Notes: generated by a model from the sequence alone, not told the origin. 64,000 bases of DNA from Loxodes magnus (GCA_946699065.1 CAMPDV010000112.1:558001-622000), one strand, 5' to 3'; positions 35,113-47,529 are shown, numbered from the stretch's first letter. Numbers and translations: made by a program.

Positions 35113-36522
35113 GACTTAATTAGTACCTTTTGAAAGTTAAAATACTATCTAAATTTTAATAATTAGCTTTCTATTCTTTTAAGTGGTTTATTTCACAATT
35201 AAATGAATGTATTATAAAACTAACTATAAAGTAAGTATCCTTGATTTGATTATTAATAACTAAGTATATTACATTGATAATAGCTTAATTAGTTATTATA
35301 TTTAGCTAAAGCATCTTAGTGGTATCCACTAATTAAAATATCTTTTGTTAATCTTCTGTTTTAAACTGTATTTGATACTCTCTTACTATTTTAATAATTT
35401 AATTAGTATCTTAATTTATGAAATAAGCTGGCTTACTGTTAAGTGTAGCAAACTAAACTAATAATAGCTGGTTAGTCTATCAAATTACTTATTTTCCTTC
35501 TTAATAAGCTATCTTTAGTTTCTTACATTTATGTAATTGCTACTAAAGGGATAATTAAATGAGTGATATTTATTCTTATATATTTAATTTTATCTTAAAA
35601 TAGAGCAAAAGGATTATAAGTATACCTATGAATTAAGAATAGAGTAGCAAACTAGAAATGCTAATAGTTTAATAAATAGAAGGAACATTTCTATTATCTA
35701 ATAGTGTCATAAGATAAAAGTTACCTATTAGTATATTATGATAAGTCTTACCTATCTCAAAACTCCATTTATTTAGCTTAGCCAAATAGCTAGTTGCTTT
35801 ATAAGTATTAACAGACTATAATCTTATTTAAAGGATAAACCAAGTCACTAATTTAAATTTTGGGTATCGCAGTTATAAAGAAAGTGGTTCGATTAAAATA
35901 TAAGGACTAATATTTGATAATATTTAGAAAATTAGTTGCATAATATTCCTTCATCAGTTAATTTATCAAATATAGTATCATTCACTATATATCTTATTTC
36001 AATCTTCCAATCAATAAAAGATTAAGCCAGACTTTTATTTAATAAATAAAAAGTTGATAAAAGGTAACTAAACTTAAAGAATATAGCCAAAGATATCTAG
36101 ACTATAAAATTAGAAAAGGATTCCTGTAAACTAAAATTACAGATCAAAGAGACTGAAGAACTAATTAGCTTTGTAGAATTATTCTATTTTATGCTAATTA
36201 GAGATAGATTTATGCTAGTAAGAAAATTATAACTTATGAAGATCTGTTTAGCTTTTAACTAAAATAATGATTTAGGGAAGAATCTTAAATTCAATAGAAA
36301 TAATTAAACTAATTACTAGAATCAAATTAATTTAATAAAAGAAGAATCTAAATCTCAATAATTAAAATAGCATAATGTTCATATAAGTAATTTCTAACCT
36401 AGGAATTAAATATCAACTATAATCAAATTAATACTAAGCATTTTTTAAACTTACCAATAAAAAAATCTATTAAATTAATAGTCTATAAAATAGCAGCTTA
36501 ATTTATAAATAAAATAAATCAT
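35113..36522. repeat. repeat segment Z, copy 2 (inverted)
   Basis: The reverse complement of 23186-24595, 1410 bp in both. The boundary at 35113 (GACTTAATTAGTACC) matches the boundary of copy 1 next to the large inverted repeat. Confidence 0.92.
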
Positions 36523-36699
36523 TAATAGAAATATAATCATTGTGGCTTAGCTTTTATTAGTCAAAGTTGTAAGTTTTCTGGAAATGGAAGAAGGAAGAAA
36601 AATATAATTGAATTACTTTAATTTATTTAGAATAATATTTTATCTTACTTTATATTCTATTTAATGCTGGACGAGAAAAAATGTCATGACCCAGATCGG

Positions 36700-37340
36700 G
36701 ACTTTCACGGTTCAAAGAAAATAGGAGTTAATAACTTCCTAGAGAAACTAGAATTAAGAAGAGGACTCCAAAAAGATTACCCATCAAATCGAGAGTACCA
36801 CTTCTGAAGAGAAACCTATAAAATAGGTAAATATAAAATATACTCTGAAGACTCCAATTCACTAAAAAATAGTAGATAATCAATAATTACCTGATTAAAG
36901 CAATGCTGGTCCTTCATAATGAGGTCAAAAACTGAAAAAGAGAAAGTAAGATATTTATGGAAAATTTAAAAATAGAATCTAGACTTTTGACCTAAGAAAG
37001 AGATTTTAATGCCGTCTTTAATGTTTCACGAGACCAAAACAACTAATCATAGAATTAGTAATTGAAACAGAAAGAACTGAGTGATAAGATAGAAAAATAG
37101 AAGAAAAAACTTCAGATATAGCTTAAAAGAGAAAGAAAAATATTATTTTGTAATAAATTCGGAAAAATATACAAGAATGAAGATAAAAAGAAATACATCT
37201 ATGAAGAATACATCAAAGACCATATGCATAGCAAAGAAAAGAGTTTAAGATACTTTCAAAATTTTGTATTTAGCTTTTAGAGCAAGCTAGAGTGCAGAAA
37301 AGAAGTTGAAATACATCCAAAATGCTAAACATTTAATTTT
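36700..37340 (+). pseudogene. repeat-encoded ORF Y, copy 2
   Basis: A diverged homologue of 22340-23160 on the same strand, although the flanking X and Z segments are inverted relative to copy 1. The best preserved part reads CNKFGKIYKNEDKKKYIYEE, then YIKDHMHSKE and SKLECRKEVEIHPKC before a TAA. Earlier parts show frame changes relative to copy 1. Spaced Cys and His residues suggest a zinc-binding module, but no family is assigned. Confidence 0.4.
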
Positions 37341-37372
37341 TAATCTTTTTTGTATGTTGAGTGTAAAACCAA

Positions 37373-37970
37373 TTAAAGCTAATCTTGGAACATTCTATAT
37401 GTAAAAAAGGAGAGTTGATGCCTTTCAAATATTTTTTATTTTTGAAGTCTTATTAATTTTAACATCCAAAAGCACAAATTTAAGAATTCAAATCTGAATA
37501 AAATACCAAAACTAATATTTATTTTGAGATTTTATATTCCTCACTCTTAATATAAAAGATACACATTCTGTTATATTAAAACCCTTTTAAGCATAGATCT
37601 TACTCAAATAAAGTAACTCAATTTATGAATTCTGAATTCTAGAAATTTCTTGAAAATTTCATTTGGTGACTTAAATCTCCTATTATATTACAAAAATAAA
37701 CTCTATTTTACTATTAACTTTTACCTCCAAATAAAGTAAGCGTTTTTATTGATTTTCTCTATTTATTTAAATGACAATCAATCTATATAATGTAAGATAA
37801 GTTTCTTATTAGTAATGATTATTTAAAAATTATTAGCTTATAGAATTAAAGTAATTGTTGTAATATTTTAGAACTTTTTAGATTAATGACGTTGGAAAGT
37901 TCCTAATTCAATTACTCCTTCTCCCATTTACCAAAAAGTACTTACTTGCATAAGTATCTGAGCTTCTTAT
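37373..37970. repeat. repeat segment X, copy 2 (inverted)
   Basis: The reverse complement of 21496-22092, about 598 bp, with a few substitutions and small indels. Confidence 0.9.
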
Positions 37971-37999
37971 AATTTTCTTAAGTGAATAAAAATTAGATT

Positions 38000-38760
38000 C
38001 TTATTCTGTAATCTATCTAGCATTTTCTATTTTAAATTTAAAGAAACAATTGATAATTATAATAATAATGAATTATAGTGATTCCATCTTAATTAGGTTC
38101 ATCACTGTTTAAAAATTTATTAATATTGTAAAAATTTATATTTCCAATATTCATCTTAATCATATTCTTTAAGTTAATATCTAGCCATACTGAGCTAACC
38201 CTTTTATATTATCGATACCTTGCTTCAATCAATTTAGATTTAAAACATTTGTTGATTTTTCTTTATTAGGCAAATGCATTGCCCATAAAGATTTACTCCC
38301 TTTAAACATTTTTTTTCTATATAATCCTCCTGGACTACGGTGTAGATTATTTATTGATTGTCATATTTTTAAACTTTCTAGATATTATTTTAGTTAGAGT
38401 CTTCATCATTATCTTAAATTTTTCCATATTTCCTATAATATCAGCATTATTTTCTCTCTTTAATAGAAGAATTTTTGCTGGCTGAGTATCTGGTTACACG
38501 TATATATGATCTTTTGACGATTTTTTTTAAAGAAATAAGCTTTCAACCAATTCAGTTAATTAATATAATTGGTTTCTATCTGTTAAATTCTTAAATTAAC
38601 TGCTTGCAAATATTCATTTTTTAGACTATATGGTTGAAATAAGATGCTATATTTTCCTTTAAGCTCTTTTACTTGGTTTTAAAGCAATCATTTTTAGCTT
38701 TACATATTTGAAGCTATTAGAGGATAATTTTCTGATTGATTCTAAGAGAAAGCCATCTTT
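38000..38760 (-). pseudogene. gag-like zinc-knuckle ORF, copy E (decayed)
   Basis: The minus-strand reading contains KERKQCWYYRKYGKI (knuckle region with lost Cys/His), IIYTVVQEDYIEKK and DGITIIHYYYNYQ. They stand in the same order as CWFCRKPGHFVRQC, RLYVTQEGKIYR and GGITLINYYYRKK of copy A (39651-41420). Frame changes separate the blocks, so it is a relic. At the nucleotide level the stretch around 38060-38115 aligns with 40560-40615. Confidence 0.55.
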
Positions 38761-39650
38761 TCTCTGTGAGGTTTTTTACGAAAATTATATAATTTTAATA
38801 TAATAAAATACTAACTTAATCATACTCTAACTATACCATTATTACTTTAAGTAAATATTTAGTTAGAACAGAGCGAAAATATATTAAAAAAGAAGTTTTA
38901 TAATATAAATGTGTCTTAAATAAGAATCATTATAAATAGTAAAGAAATATAAGAAACTAACTAAGAATTAAGTAGATGATAATCATTTGCAGGTTTTAGT
39001 ATTTAGTTAATTTATTTTTATTGCTGCTATTATATTTTTATATTGCTTATGTATATTATTTTAATTATAGTTATTCATAGGAGAAGAAAATATATCGTAG
39101 TGGATCTATTAGAGATATAAAACTCTAATATTATTGTAACTTTAGCTTTTAGTCATATCTGGCTAATGTCTAGTGTTAATATAATTCAATTAAATTTAGA
39201 ATTTTTAGATATGAAATAGTAAAAATATCTATTTATGCAAATAATTCCCTAATTAACTGATATAAAGTGTATCAAAGGTTTCAGTTTTAAATGGTAAGAT
39301 AAAAGGATAGTTAAAGGCTAATATAAAATTATCTATTATAAGCACTCGAATAGATTTTTTTATTTCTTATTTATTGTTTGCTAATATAATAAGAAAAAAG
39401 ACTGGTTGGTATATTATTTCACCCCTTAAGTGTTTTTTGGGATCTTATATTCTCAAGAATTAACCAAATCCCTAAACTATGAGGATGATTATCAAATGTT
39501 TCTAATTTACTTAAAGTAATTTTACTATTTTTCCCATTATATTTTACATATTTCATCAATTAAATTCTTTTCTCATTGCTAATCTTTTATAGACCACACG
39601 CTTAAAAAGCCATAATAAAGCTAGAATTCCATTGAACGCTAACTAGTAAC

Positions 39651-39699
39651 TCAATTATTTTATTTTTATAATATTTATCTACTTGTTTTATTTATTTAC

Positions 39700-39735
<36 letters not shown>

Positions 39736-41420
39736 TACTTAAAGTTAGTAGAGTTTTGCATTCTCTGGAATTGCAACCAGTTCCTGCGGACAGTTTTTTT
39801 AACGAGGGTGTGATCCACGACCTTTTTATTAAGTGGAAGGTTACCACTATAACCGTTCAAGTGGTCTTGCAAAAAGCTTTTATTTGTAGATCCCTGTTGG
39901 AGTTATTCATAGTTTATTGAGTTGTCTCCATGTTCTTTTCTGCTCTTATTCGTTTATTTTCTTTCATTATCAACAGTTTTTTAAAATATGTTGATTTGTA
40001 ACATCAACAAAGTTTGTATTATTGTCTTTATTTCGTTCTTTTTTTTGATAATTTTTATATTTTCTAATCTTTTAATGAAACTTGTAGCAATCATTTCTTT
40101 TTCTGTATTCAATTCTGTTTTTAATTCTATTGGTATTTTTTCTATTTCCATTTTCGTGTCATATTTAAAGTTTTATTGTGACTAAGTTCAGAGTTATTCT
40201 TCCGTTATCAATTTGCTACAAATGAGCTATCTTCTGAGTATTAATAATTCGTTGTTCTAATCTTCTATGTTACTCATTAGTTCCCGTATTTTTTCGCCTA
40301 AGTTGTAAGTTGTTTCTTCATAATTTGAGATTACTTTTTACATTTGGTCTAATTAAATTTAAAGTTTTTGATTAGTTTCGTTTTTAGGTTAACTTATCTC
40401 TATTTATCCTACCATAACTTTACCTTCTGAAGAAGAGCTTGACTCCTCCTATTGTTATCATTTTTTCTAAATTTCTTTTGCCGCTTTTCTCTTTAGGTTT
40501 CTAAGTTAATTTTTTGAGAGTCGAAGAGATTAATCCATTTTTTTTCTATAATAATAATTAATTAAAGTGATACCACCTTTCATTAGGATCATCACTGATA
40601 TAATGTTTATAAATGTTAAAAAAAAGGAATTCTGGATATATTCTTTATAGTCTTCTTCTGTCTTATGCTTCATTATTACATATCGACTATTACGTTTTTC
40701 TCCAGGTTTTATTATAGGAATTTGGTTAAAATCTAGTTCTTTTCCAATTATTTACTAGGGTCTAAATCATATATTTTCTTCAGGACCGATTTACTAATTT
40801 TTTACGTTTGTTATCTTAAGTCTATAAATTTTACCCTCTTGAGTAACATATAATCTGCTTAATTTATTCAATGTTTTTTAAATTTTTTTATTCTCTTTAT
40901 TTTGTTTATTTTAATATTTCCAGCATTGTCTTACAAAATGACCAGGTTTTCTGCAGAACCAGCATTTAGGTTTTTCCTTCATTCTATTTCTTTTTGCTGG
41001 TTTAATTGCTGGCTCTATATCCATAGGATCGTTGTGAGAGAGATTTTTTAGAAACAGACTCTCAGTAATCTCAGTGAGTTAGTTTAATTTTTCCTCTGTC
41101 TGCTTGATTCTCTAGTTAAATTCTAGTAACTAAGGATGATTGCTGAGTTCAGTCTTGTAGTTACTATTTTCTTATCTTAGCGTGTTCACGTTATTGATCA
41201 GGCATTAGATTTATTCTTTCAGTGAATTAAGTTGTATGGAAAGTTCGTTTTTATCATTTTGCATTTTTTAGAGGTTTTCAAAAATTATTTTCTGAGGATC
41301 TAATAAATCTTAGGAAGAAGATTGGGTTAGTTAAAGCTAAGATGTGGTTAGAGATGACGCTTCAGGTTTTCTCTCCTACTCTGAGGAGGTGGTAAAAAAA
41401 CCTTTCTTGAAGCCAGCCAT
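39651..41420 (-). CDS. gag-like zinc-knuckle protein, copy A
   Basis: The longest member of the local family: open from ATG 41420-41418 to TGA 39653-39651 (590 codons). The N-terminus MAGFKKGFFTTSSEQ leads to a Gln/Glu coiled coil (about residues 50-130). A perfect CCHC knuckle follows, C-x2-C-x4-H-x4-C (CWFCRKPGHFVRQC, residues about 150-163), as in retroelement nucleocapsids. Next is a conserved block (RLYVTQEGKIYR), then a hydrophobic membrane-like stretch near residues 265-290 ending GGITLINYYYRKK, and a second coiled coil. Three TGA codons read Trp. The last about 85 codons cross a GC-richer patch and the (ATA)n run, so the true stop is doubtful. No protease or polymerase gene adjoins. 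Confidence 0.65.
39704..39735. repeat. (ATA)n microsatellite
   Basis: About ten uninterrupted ATA/AAT triplets. They lie inside the 3' end of the open frame of copy A, where they would encode poly-isoleucine, suggesting the true end of that gene is earlier or the frame is non-functional there. Confidence 0.85.
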
Positions 41421-41556
41421 TTTTTGTATATTACTATAACATACGCCATCTAAAAAGCATTACTCAAACTATTCTATCAGAATTTTAAGATAAGTTAATA
41501 AATTTTGTGTATTATATGCTTATTTAATAATCCAATTTTGAAAAAAATACATAAAA

Positions 41557-41640
41557 TGCATGCGGTGAGATTTGAACTCACTCGGGATTTCTTCCATTAG
41601 AACTTGAGTCTAGCGCCTTGGACCACTCTTCAATACATAT
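41557..41640 (-). pseudogene. degenerate tRNA-Leu(CAA)
   Basis: Aligned with 20537-20620 over its full 84 positions. The anticodon arm (CTAGA-CTCAAGT-TCTAG) and T-arm are intact. The 5' acceptor strand (ATATGTA against CGCATGC) and the D-arm are mutated so that the acceptor stem cannot pair. The upstream and downstream flanks still resemble those of the intact gene at 20537. It sits 137 bp upstream of the start of gag-like copy A, on the same strand. Confidence 0.9.
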
Positions 41641-43594
41641 TAATTTTAATCTCAAAGCATCTTTAAGTATATCACATATTTTTACAATATTTAATTTGAA
41701 AAATCTTGATTTTTATTAATAGACTTTTATATCAAATTTCTTGGTTATGGATAATCATTTTCATTTCTTTATTTCATCAAACAGACAAAACAATAACTAC
41801 CTTATTAGATATGCTTTTATATAGCTCTTTCTAGCTCTGCTTATCTTGCATTTTAAGTTATCTTAATAAGTTAATTCTAAAAGGGAAATCTATTTTTAAG
41901 TTAAATAATTAGAAATAAGTATGTATATATAAGATGAAAGGTTTATAAGCATATATATCTATCTGAGAGTTATAAAGTATGTAAGTTATTAGATTCTAAC
42001 ATGTAATCTATTATTTTTTATTAATACTTAGTGATCTAACAATTCTAATAATGCATGAATTATCATTTTACTATTAGATCTAAAATAAACTTTAGTAAGT
42101 ATATTTAAACAAATTCTTAATTATAGATCCAAAATTAATTTTAAGTATCTATTTTATTAAATTGGTCTCTTAATATAGTTGTACTTTATTCTTTACAAGT
42201 ATATAAGTGGATAAAATATATAGACATAGAAGAAGGATTGGATTAATGGAATGCATAACTAACTCTTTGTTTTACGATTAAAGTAAGAAAGTATTATTAA
42301 ATCAACTTTCGAAAATTAATAGAACTTAACTTCAGTTAGTTGCTATATCTTCATATATTCAATTTACATCTTAGAATATCATCATAAGATTTTAATCTGA
42401 CTGTAAGTGAAAATAGTCCTTTTTGCTATTTTTTCTTAATTGATATAAAAATAAAAAATAGACAACATTTATGAAGACAATGGAAAGCCAGATTATATAA
42501 AAAGGCAAATAATATAAAATATGCATACATAAACAGAAAAGAAGCATTAATAAAAATAATTAGTTACTAGGATAAAGTTATAAATTTTTATTAATTTTAC
42601 CTATTAAAATTTGTCATTAATGTATGCTTTGGTTTAATAACTACGATTAAATAACTAAAGATTAAATCTCAGCTTTATCAGACATTGCTACTGTTAATTA
42701 AAGCTATATAGCTTTACTTTCAATGAGTACTTTATTTCTAGCAATATAATCATAAAGTATAAGATAATATTTATTTTTCAGTCTTTTATAATTCATGCAA
42801 GGCTGACTTTAGTAAAATTATAGAATTTGCTCCATTCATTTTACCTAAGAGCTACGAAGAGTCTAATATAACGTATTTAAGTGAATTTGTTTTACTTTTA
42901 AAAAGTAATTTTGTACTTTTTGATAATAATATATGAATATATCTTACATATATAATTCTAACTATAAACTAAGACACTATGAATTAAATCTCTCTTAGCC
43001 TTTTATAATTAGTTTCTTTCTATTTTGATGTTCTTTTCTCTTAAATTATTTAATGGTTAATAAATTTCCTGAAGAAATACTTTTTCCTCTATTCCTGTAT
43101 ATTATAGTAATACATTTATTTATTAATAGAATAAAGTTCTATGATGTCTTTATGCTTAAAAGAACTAAATAACTTGCACTCCTTTTAATAGAATTCTTCA
43201 TCTTAGATTTTTAAATTTATTTTGGCTATTTTACCCTTGAGAGTTTACTAAATCCTTTTGCTGAGTATTTATAAGATGCTTTTATTTAATGATTTTCCCT
43301 AATGTTTTGTTAATTATTTGTATATCTCTTCACATGAAAAGTTTTGTAAGTAGATAACCTTTAAGAATAACTATCTTTGAGGCAAATGCCTTTTAAAGCT
43401 TAAAGTAGTGAGATAAAAGTAATTTTAATAGTAATTTTGTTTAAGAGTATTAAAGTTTGAAGCTACACTAGTTTGATAATTTAGCTATTTTGTAAATGAT
43501 GTCTTATTTTAAAAGAGTTAATAGAGTTTATTTTAAGTACAATTATTAAGTTATAAAAGTAGATAGTTGCTTAAAAGTTAAAGTTTAGATTTCA
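41641..43594. other. AT-rich spacer, nothing recognised
   Basis: About 2 kb of AT-rich sequence. The first about 40 bp are the conserved 5' flank of the tRNA-Leu family. No gene seen. Confidence 0.5.
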
Positions 43595-44182
43595 TCATCT
43601 ATAAGCTACCTAAGTAAAAATAATAAACCCTATTAAAACTACTGTATACACAGTAAAATGATAGATATACTTTTTCAGTATTTTAACTTCTTCAGGTAGA
43701 TATTCGTTGTATATCATGAATTCTTCTTAAGGTTACTATCTTTCTATGAATTATTGAAATCTCTCCTAGGTTTCCTAATCATTTATTTGAGATTGGAATT
43801 CTTAAGGATTTTAGAAAAATCTAATTGCTTAGTTTCCTGCTTATCAGATGTTTTAGCCAGAATAGATTTAAAAAGCGTTATCCCACATTCTATCTTCTGG
43901 AATTTTGGAATCATTAGAACGTTTAACTAGTACACCACAAAATCAGTAGAGAGTAAAAAAGCCATGAATAACTAAATAAATAATGTTAAGCACTGGAGTT
44001 AAAAATATGCCTATTATAATTAAAACAAAAAGGAAAAACTTAAATTTATCAAAGCAGCTTAGTCTTCTTCCACAAACTCCTCCTCGTATTATTAATAAAG
44101 TTTTTATTATATATTCCAAAAGGTAGATATATATGTCAAAACAAAAATAGCTAAGAAAAAATCCTGGAATTTTTGATAGCAT
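43595..44182 (-). CDS. small integral membrane protein
   Basis: The gene has 196 codons from ATG 44182-44180 to TGA 43597-43595. Hydrophobic segments lie at about residues 8-32 (FFLSYFCFDIYIYLLEYII), about 48-80 (FFLFVLIIIGIFLTPVLNII) and about 172-190 (YTVVLIGFIIF). They are separated by a short Cys/Arg loop (RGGVCGRRLSC) and a long Gln/Glu-rich hydrophilic region with Trp encoded by TGG and TGA. Gln is nearly always TAA/TAG in that region, which a standard-code reading would see as a dense run of stops. The family is unknown; topology suggests a three-pass protein of an internal or plasma membrane. Confidence 0.7.
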
Positions 44183-44214
44183 AGTGTTATTAATTCTGTT
44201 ACAATAAGCGTTGT

Positions 44215-46073
44215 AAATATTAATAACATTGTTGTATCTTTAAATAGGGTTTATTCCAATTCTAGTAGGCATATCTTGTCTAATAATTATCTGGTATTTA
44301 ATGCTTTAAATTTAGACTTAAGAGTCAGGCTAGTTTACTTACTATATAGGAGGTTAATTCTAGTTATTTTTATACTCTTCTTAAGGATAATTTTATTGAG
44401 GCTGTTATTAGAAATGCTAGGGATATGAATAATTCTATTATTGCAACTATTGCTAAGGATTATAGAAAATATTATGCTACTAATTATTTTAGTAATTATA
44501 CTGAGGAATTTAAGGAGTTTAATACTAAGCGTTGTATGGCACTGTATTTTAGTTATTTTGTTAAGATCTTGGCTAATTAGATTGAACAGTCAAAGGATTT
44601 TGTTGTATTTAATATTGCGGAGAATTAGAAATAGCTATTTATGGCTATAAATATTAGTTATCAGTTTGAATGTTACTAGCGTTGAAGTAGTAGTGAGTTT
44701 AGTTTTGATTCTACTTAAGGAAGATTTATGGCTAGATGTTTAACTACTGCGTATTTTGAGCGCTATTGTTTATAGAGTTGAAATTCTACTATTAGGCTTA
44801 AGTTTATTACTCTCAGGGATAAGGAGGTTATAAAAAACGAATTTCTAAGTTTATTCATTTTATTGAGTAGCTGTTTAATTTTACTACCTTTGTTAAGGAA
44901 CTGGTTCTGGATTCAATGCATTCTAAACAGTTGAAAAAGCTTAATCAACTGGAATTGGAATATAATGGGTTGACTATATCTAAACCTAATTAATTGGTCC
45001 TTCATTCTAAAAGACAAAATTTAAAGGTTAAGCTTCCTAAGACTAAAATTTTGTATTACCAACTTAATTCTCTGAAGAGTTCTACATGTTTAAATCTTAA
45101 AATACTGTAATTTTAAGAGATTTTTCAACTAAATTTATCAGAAATTAACAGAAATTTTAAACGTTAGAGAATGTAATTAATAGTCAAACACCATTATGGC
45201 TTATTAATTTAATAGCAAGGAAGCATTCGATCTCTCTATTTTCATTTAGAATAACAAATAATTAGAGAAAGACTAAATGACGAAAAGGCTTAGTTAATTA
45301 AGATTCCACGTTCAAGGTATATCATGCATTTGGTAAAAGATACTGAGTATTTCAATTGGTAACTTAAATAAAGAGAATTTTTCTTATCTTTATTGAGACA
45401 GAAAACAGAATAACTAAAATAAAGAAGTTATATAAAAGCTAAAGATAATTCTTTATCCTTCTCATTACCACAATTTCCAAAATAGATAAATAAATAGTTT
45501 CTTATAATTAAATCTATTAGATTTAGAAACTTATCTAATAAAAGTTATATATTAAGAATAAGTTAAAAGTATTTAAAGTCTAAAATATATAAAAAAACTT
45601 GGATGTAATAAACTTTAAGAAGTTAGTTATTATATTTTATTTAAAATAATACAATAAAGGATAAGATTTATTTTGGATAAATATTAATTAGATAGTTTTA
45701 AATAAGCTAAGGAAATAACTTAAGATTTTTTTTAATTTATTTTCTGTATTTTAATCTTAATCCTAAATTTCTTAGTTAAGAAAAGAAATCTTTCACACTT
45801 ATTTTCTTCTTTCTAAGAAAGATGATTATTTCTTTCTAAGTAAATATGTTTTACTTTATGATTATTAGTTTAAGCTATTTTACTTAAAGGAAGAAAATTT
45901 ATAGTTATCATATAAATATTATAAAGATTCTCCTCATTGATCAAGATTCGAAAAATCTATAGCTATAAGTTCTATTTAAAGCTTTTTGCTTTGATGCATA
46001 AAAAAATTTATATTGTAAAATCTTTTAAAAAGTATACAGCAATAAACTTAGTGAAAATAGCACTATAAAATGA
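44215..46073 (+). CDS. long hypothetical ORF with one frame break
   Basis: From about 44215 the frame reads as convincing protein (DNFIEAVIRNARDMNNS, SKDFVVFNIAENQKQLFMAI) to the A-run near 44835. It then continues one frame over (FIHFIEQLFNFTTFVKEL, RERLNDEKAQLIKIPRSRY, YIMHLVKDTEYFNWQLKQ) without a TGA for about 400 codons, ending at TGA 46071-46073. A missing base in the A-run, or a small intron, could join the halves. The start is not identified (first in-frame ATG 44428). Basic, leucine-rich, Gln via TAR; the second half becomes hydrophobic. No family recognised; the length without TGA argues against chance. Confidence 0.5.
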
Positions 46074-46299
46074 AAAAAAAAAAAATTAAGATTTAAACGC
46101 ATTTGTTGAAATAGAAAAAATGAAGAAAAGCATACTTTAGACGAGTATTTTTAAAATGTTTTAGTTTTATAAAGAACTTGCAAATATGTTTATAAACTAA
46201 AATAAATATCCAAATATTAATTTTTGAAAGATGTAGTTAAATCTTCCAAAAATCCCATGCACTATTTAAATCTTCAATTACAATAAAAAAAAGTTAAAA

Positions 46300-47147
46300 G
46301 TTAAAAAGCTTTGTTAAAGCCTTAGTAGTCAGCCATCTGACCTATTCTATCAGCTTGTCTCCATTAATTTGTCTTGAATTTCTACTAGGCTTAGTTAGGC
46401 GGTGTAGCACTTCATTAGCGCACCATCCTTTAATATTCTGAATAATTTTCATCTTGCATGTAGCGTTCCTAATTATTTCTCCAAGGATTAAGATTTGAAT
46501 TAAAGAATTTTTTCTATAAATGTTTCCGCTTTATGTTGGATATATCCTAAATAGTTTTCTAAAAATATCTTATTTATTCTTTCTTTAAATTTCGCTTAGT
46601 TAGTAGCAGTATTTTCATTGGTGTTATTCATTGCACACGTAGCATTTTATTCTTCTTTTAACCTATTATTCCTGTAACACTTATTTAATTTAAATTTACT
46701 ACTTATTTTAAATAAACGTTTACTGTTTATTTTAATTTGAGGCTTCATTTTCTATTTCCATAGGATCTGATTAATTCTGTTAAATCGAAAATGGCGCTAC
46801 CTGAATTTATTATTAAATTTAAAGAATTCTTTGCTCCAGTTTGTCTTCTTTTCTTATGATTATTAATATTGTTTCTCAAGTAAAGACGTTATTAGTTTTT
46901 CTAATTTTTCTACTTTATCAGTGAGGTATCTATTTTTAAACATAAACTCTTTTAATGACTTAGATAATATTTCTATTTAAGTTTGTGTCGGAAGTTTTTT
47001 TAATTCTGGATTTCCAAGTAGTTAATGTTCGTCATATCAATCATATTTCTCACTTTCACTCATTGTAATTATTTCGCTTTTTTATTTTTTAGAGAATTTT
47101 CCTGTTTAAATGTTTTGTTCGAAGTTCTGTTATTTCTTAGAAGCCAT
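46300..47147 (-). pseudogene. gag-like zinc-knuckle ORF, copy B (decayed)
   Basis: ATG 47147-47145 opens MASKKQQNFEQN and a Glu/Lys coiled coil, similar in layout to copy A. After that the homologous blocks lie in shifted frames: DPMEIENEASNQNKQ (copy A has DPMDIEP), KCYVCNEQHQWKYC (knuckle one residue short of C-x2-C-x4-H-x4-C) and LFRIYPTQSGNIYRK (copy A RLYVTQEGKIYR). It is therefore a frameshifted member of the family. The end near 46300 is approximate. Confidence 0.6.
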
Positions 47148-47529
47148 TTTATATATAATATATAATAAAGATAGTCTATCAAATTGATAATTTGGAAGAT
47201 ACAAATTTGCTAACTAAGTTGAATTGTAAAAGCATAGATATATAAAGGTTATAGGAAATGAAGCTTAACTTTAAGATATTTAAGATTTGCTTTATTTAAA
47301 AAAATAATTAATTATTTATCTATAAACTTTTATATTTTTAATTTAGATGAAAAATAAAATTAATAAGGCTTTATATAATAAGCATAAGAATTTAATAAAA
47401 GAAATAGGATAAAATAATATAATAGAGAGATAAAAATTTAGCGTGGGATGAGATATAAAGAAATTATAGAATATGTATAATTAATAAGATTTAGAATATT
47501 TTCTAAAATTATTATATACAATTTTTTAA

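Noticed and set aside
39801-39857. tRNA-like stretch on the minus strand with an AGTGGT D-loop-like and GGATCACACC T-arm-like element
   Set aside because: Only 57 nt can be aligned, there is no valid anticodon stem, and the acceptor pairs for only five positions. Too short and unpaired for a tRNA, so kept only as a GC-richer patch.
45196-45396. Short frame starting MAYQFNSKEAF
   Set aside because: It overlaps, in another frame, a much longer TGA-free reading (44845-46073) with better protein-like composition.
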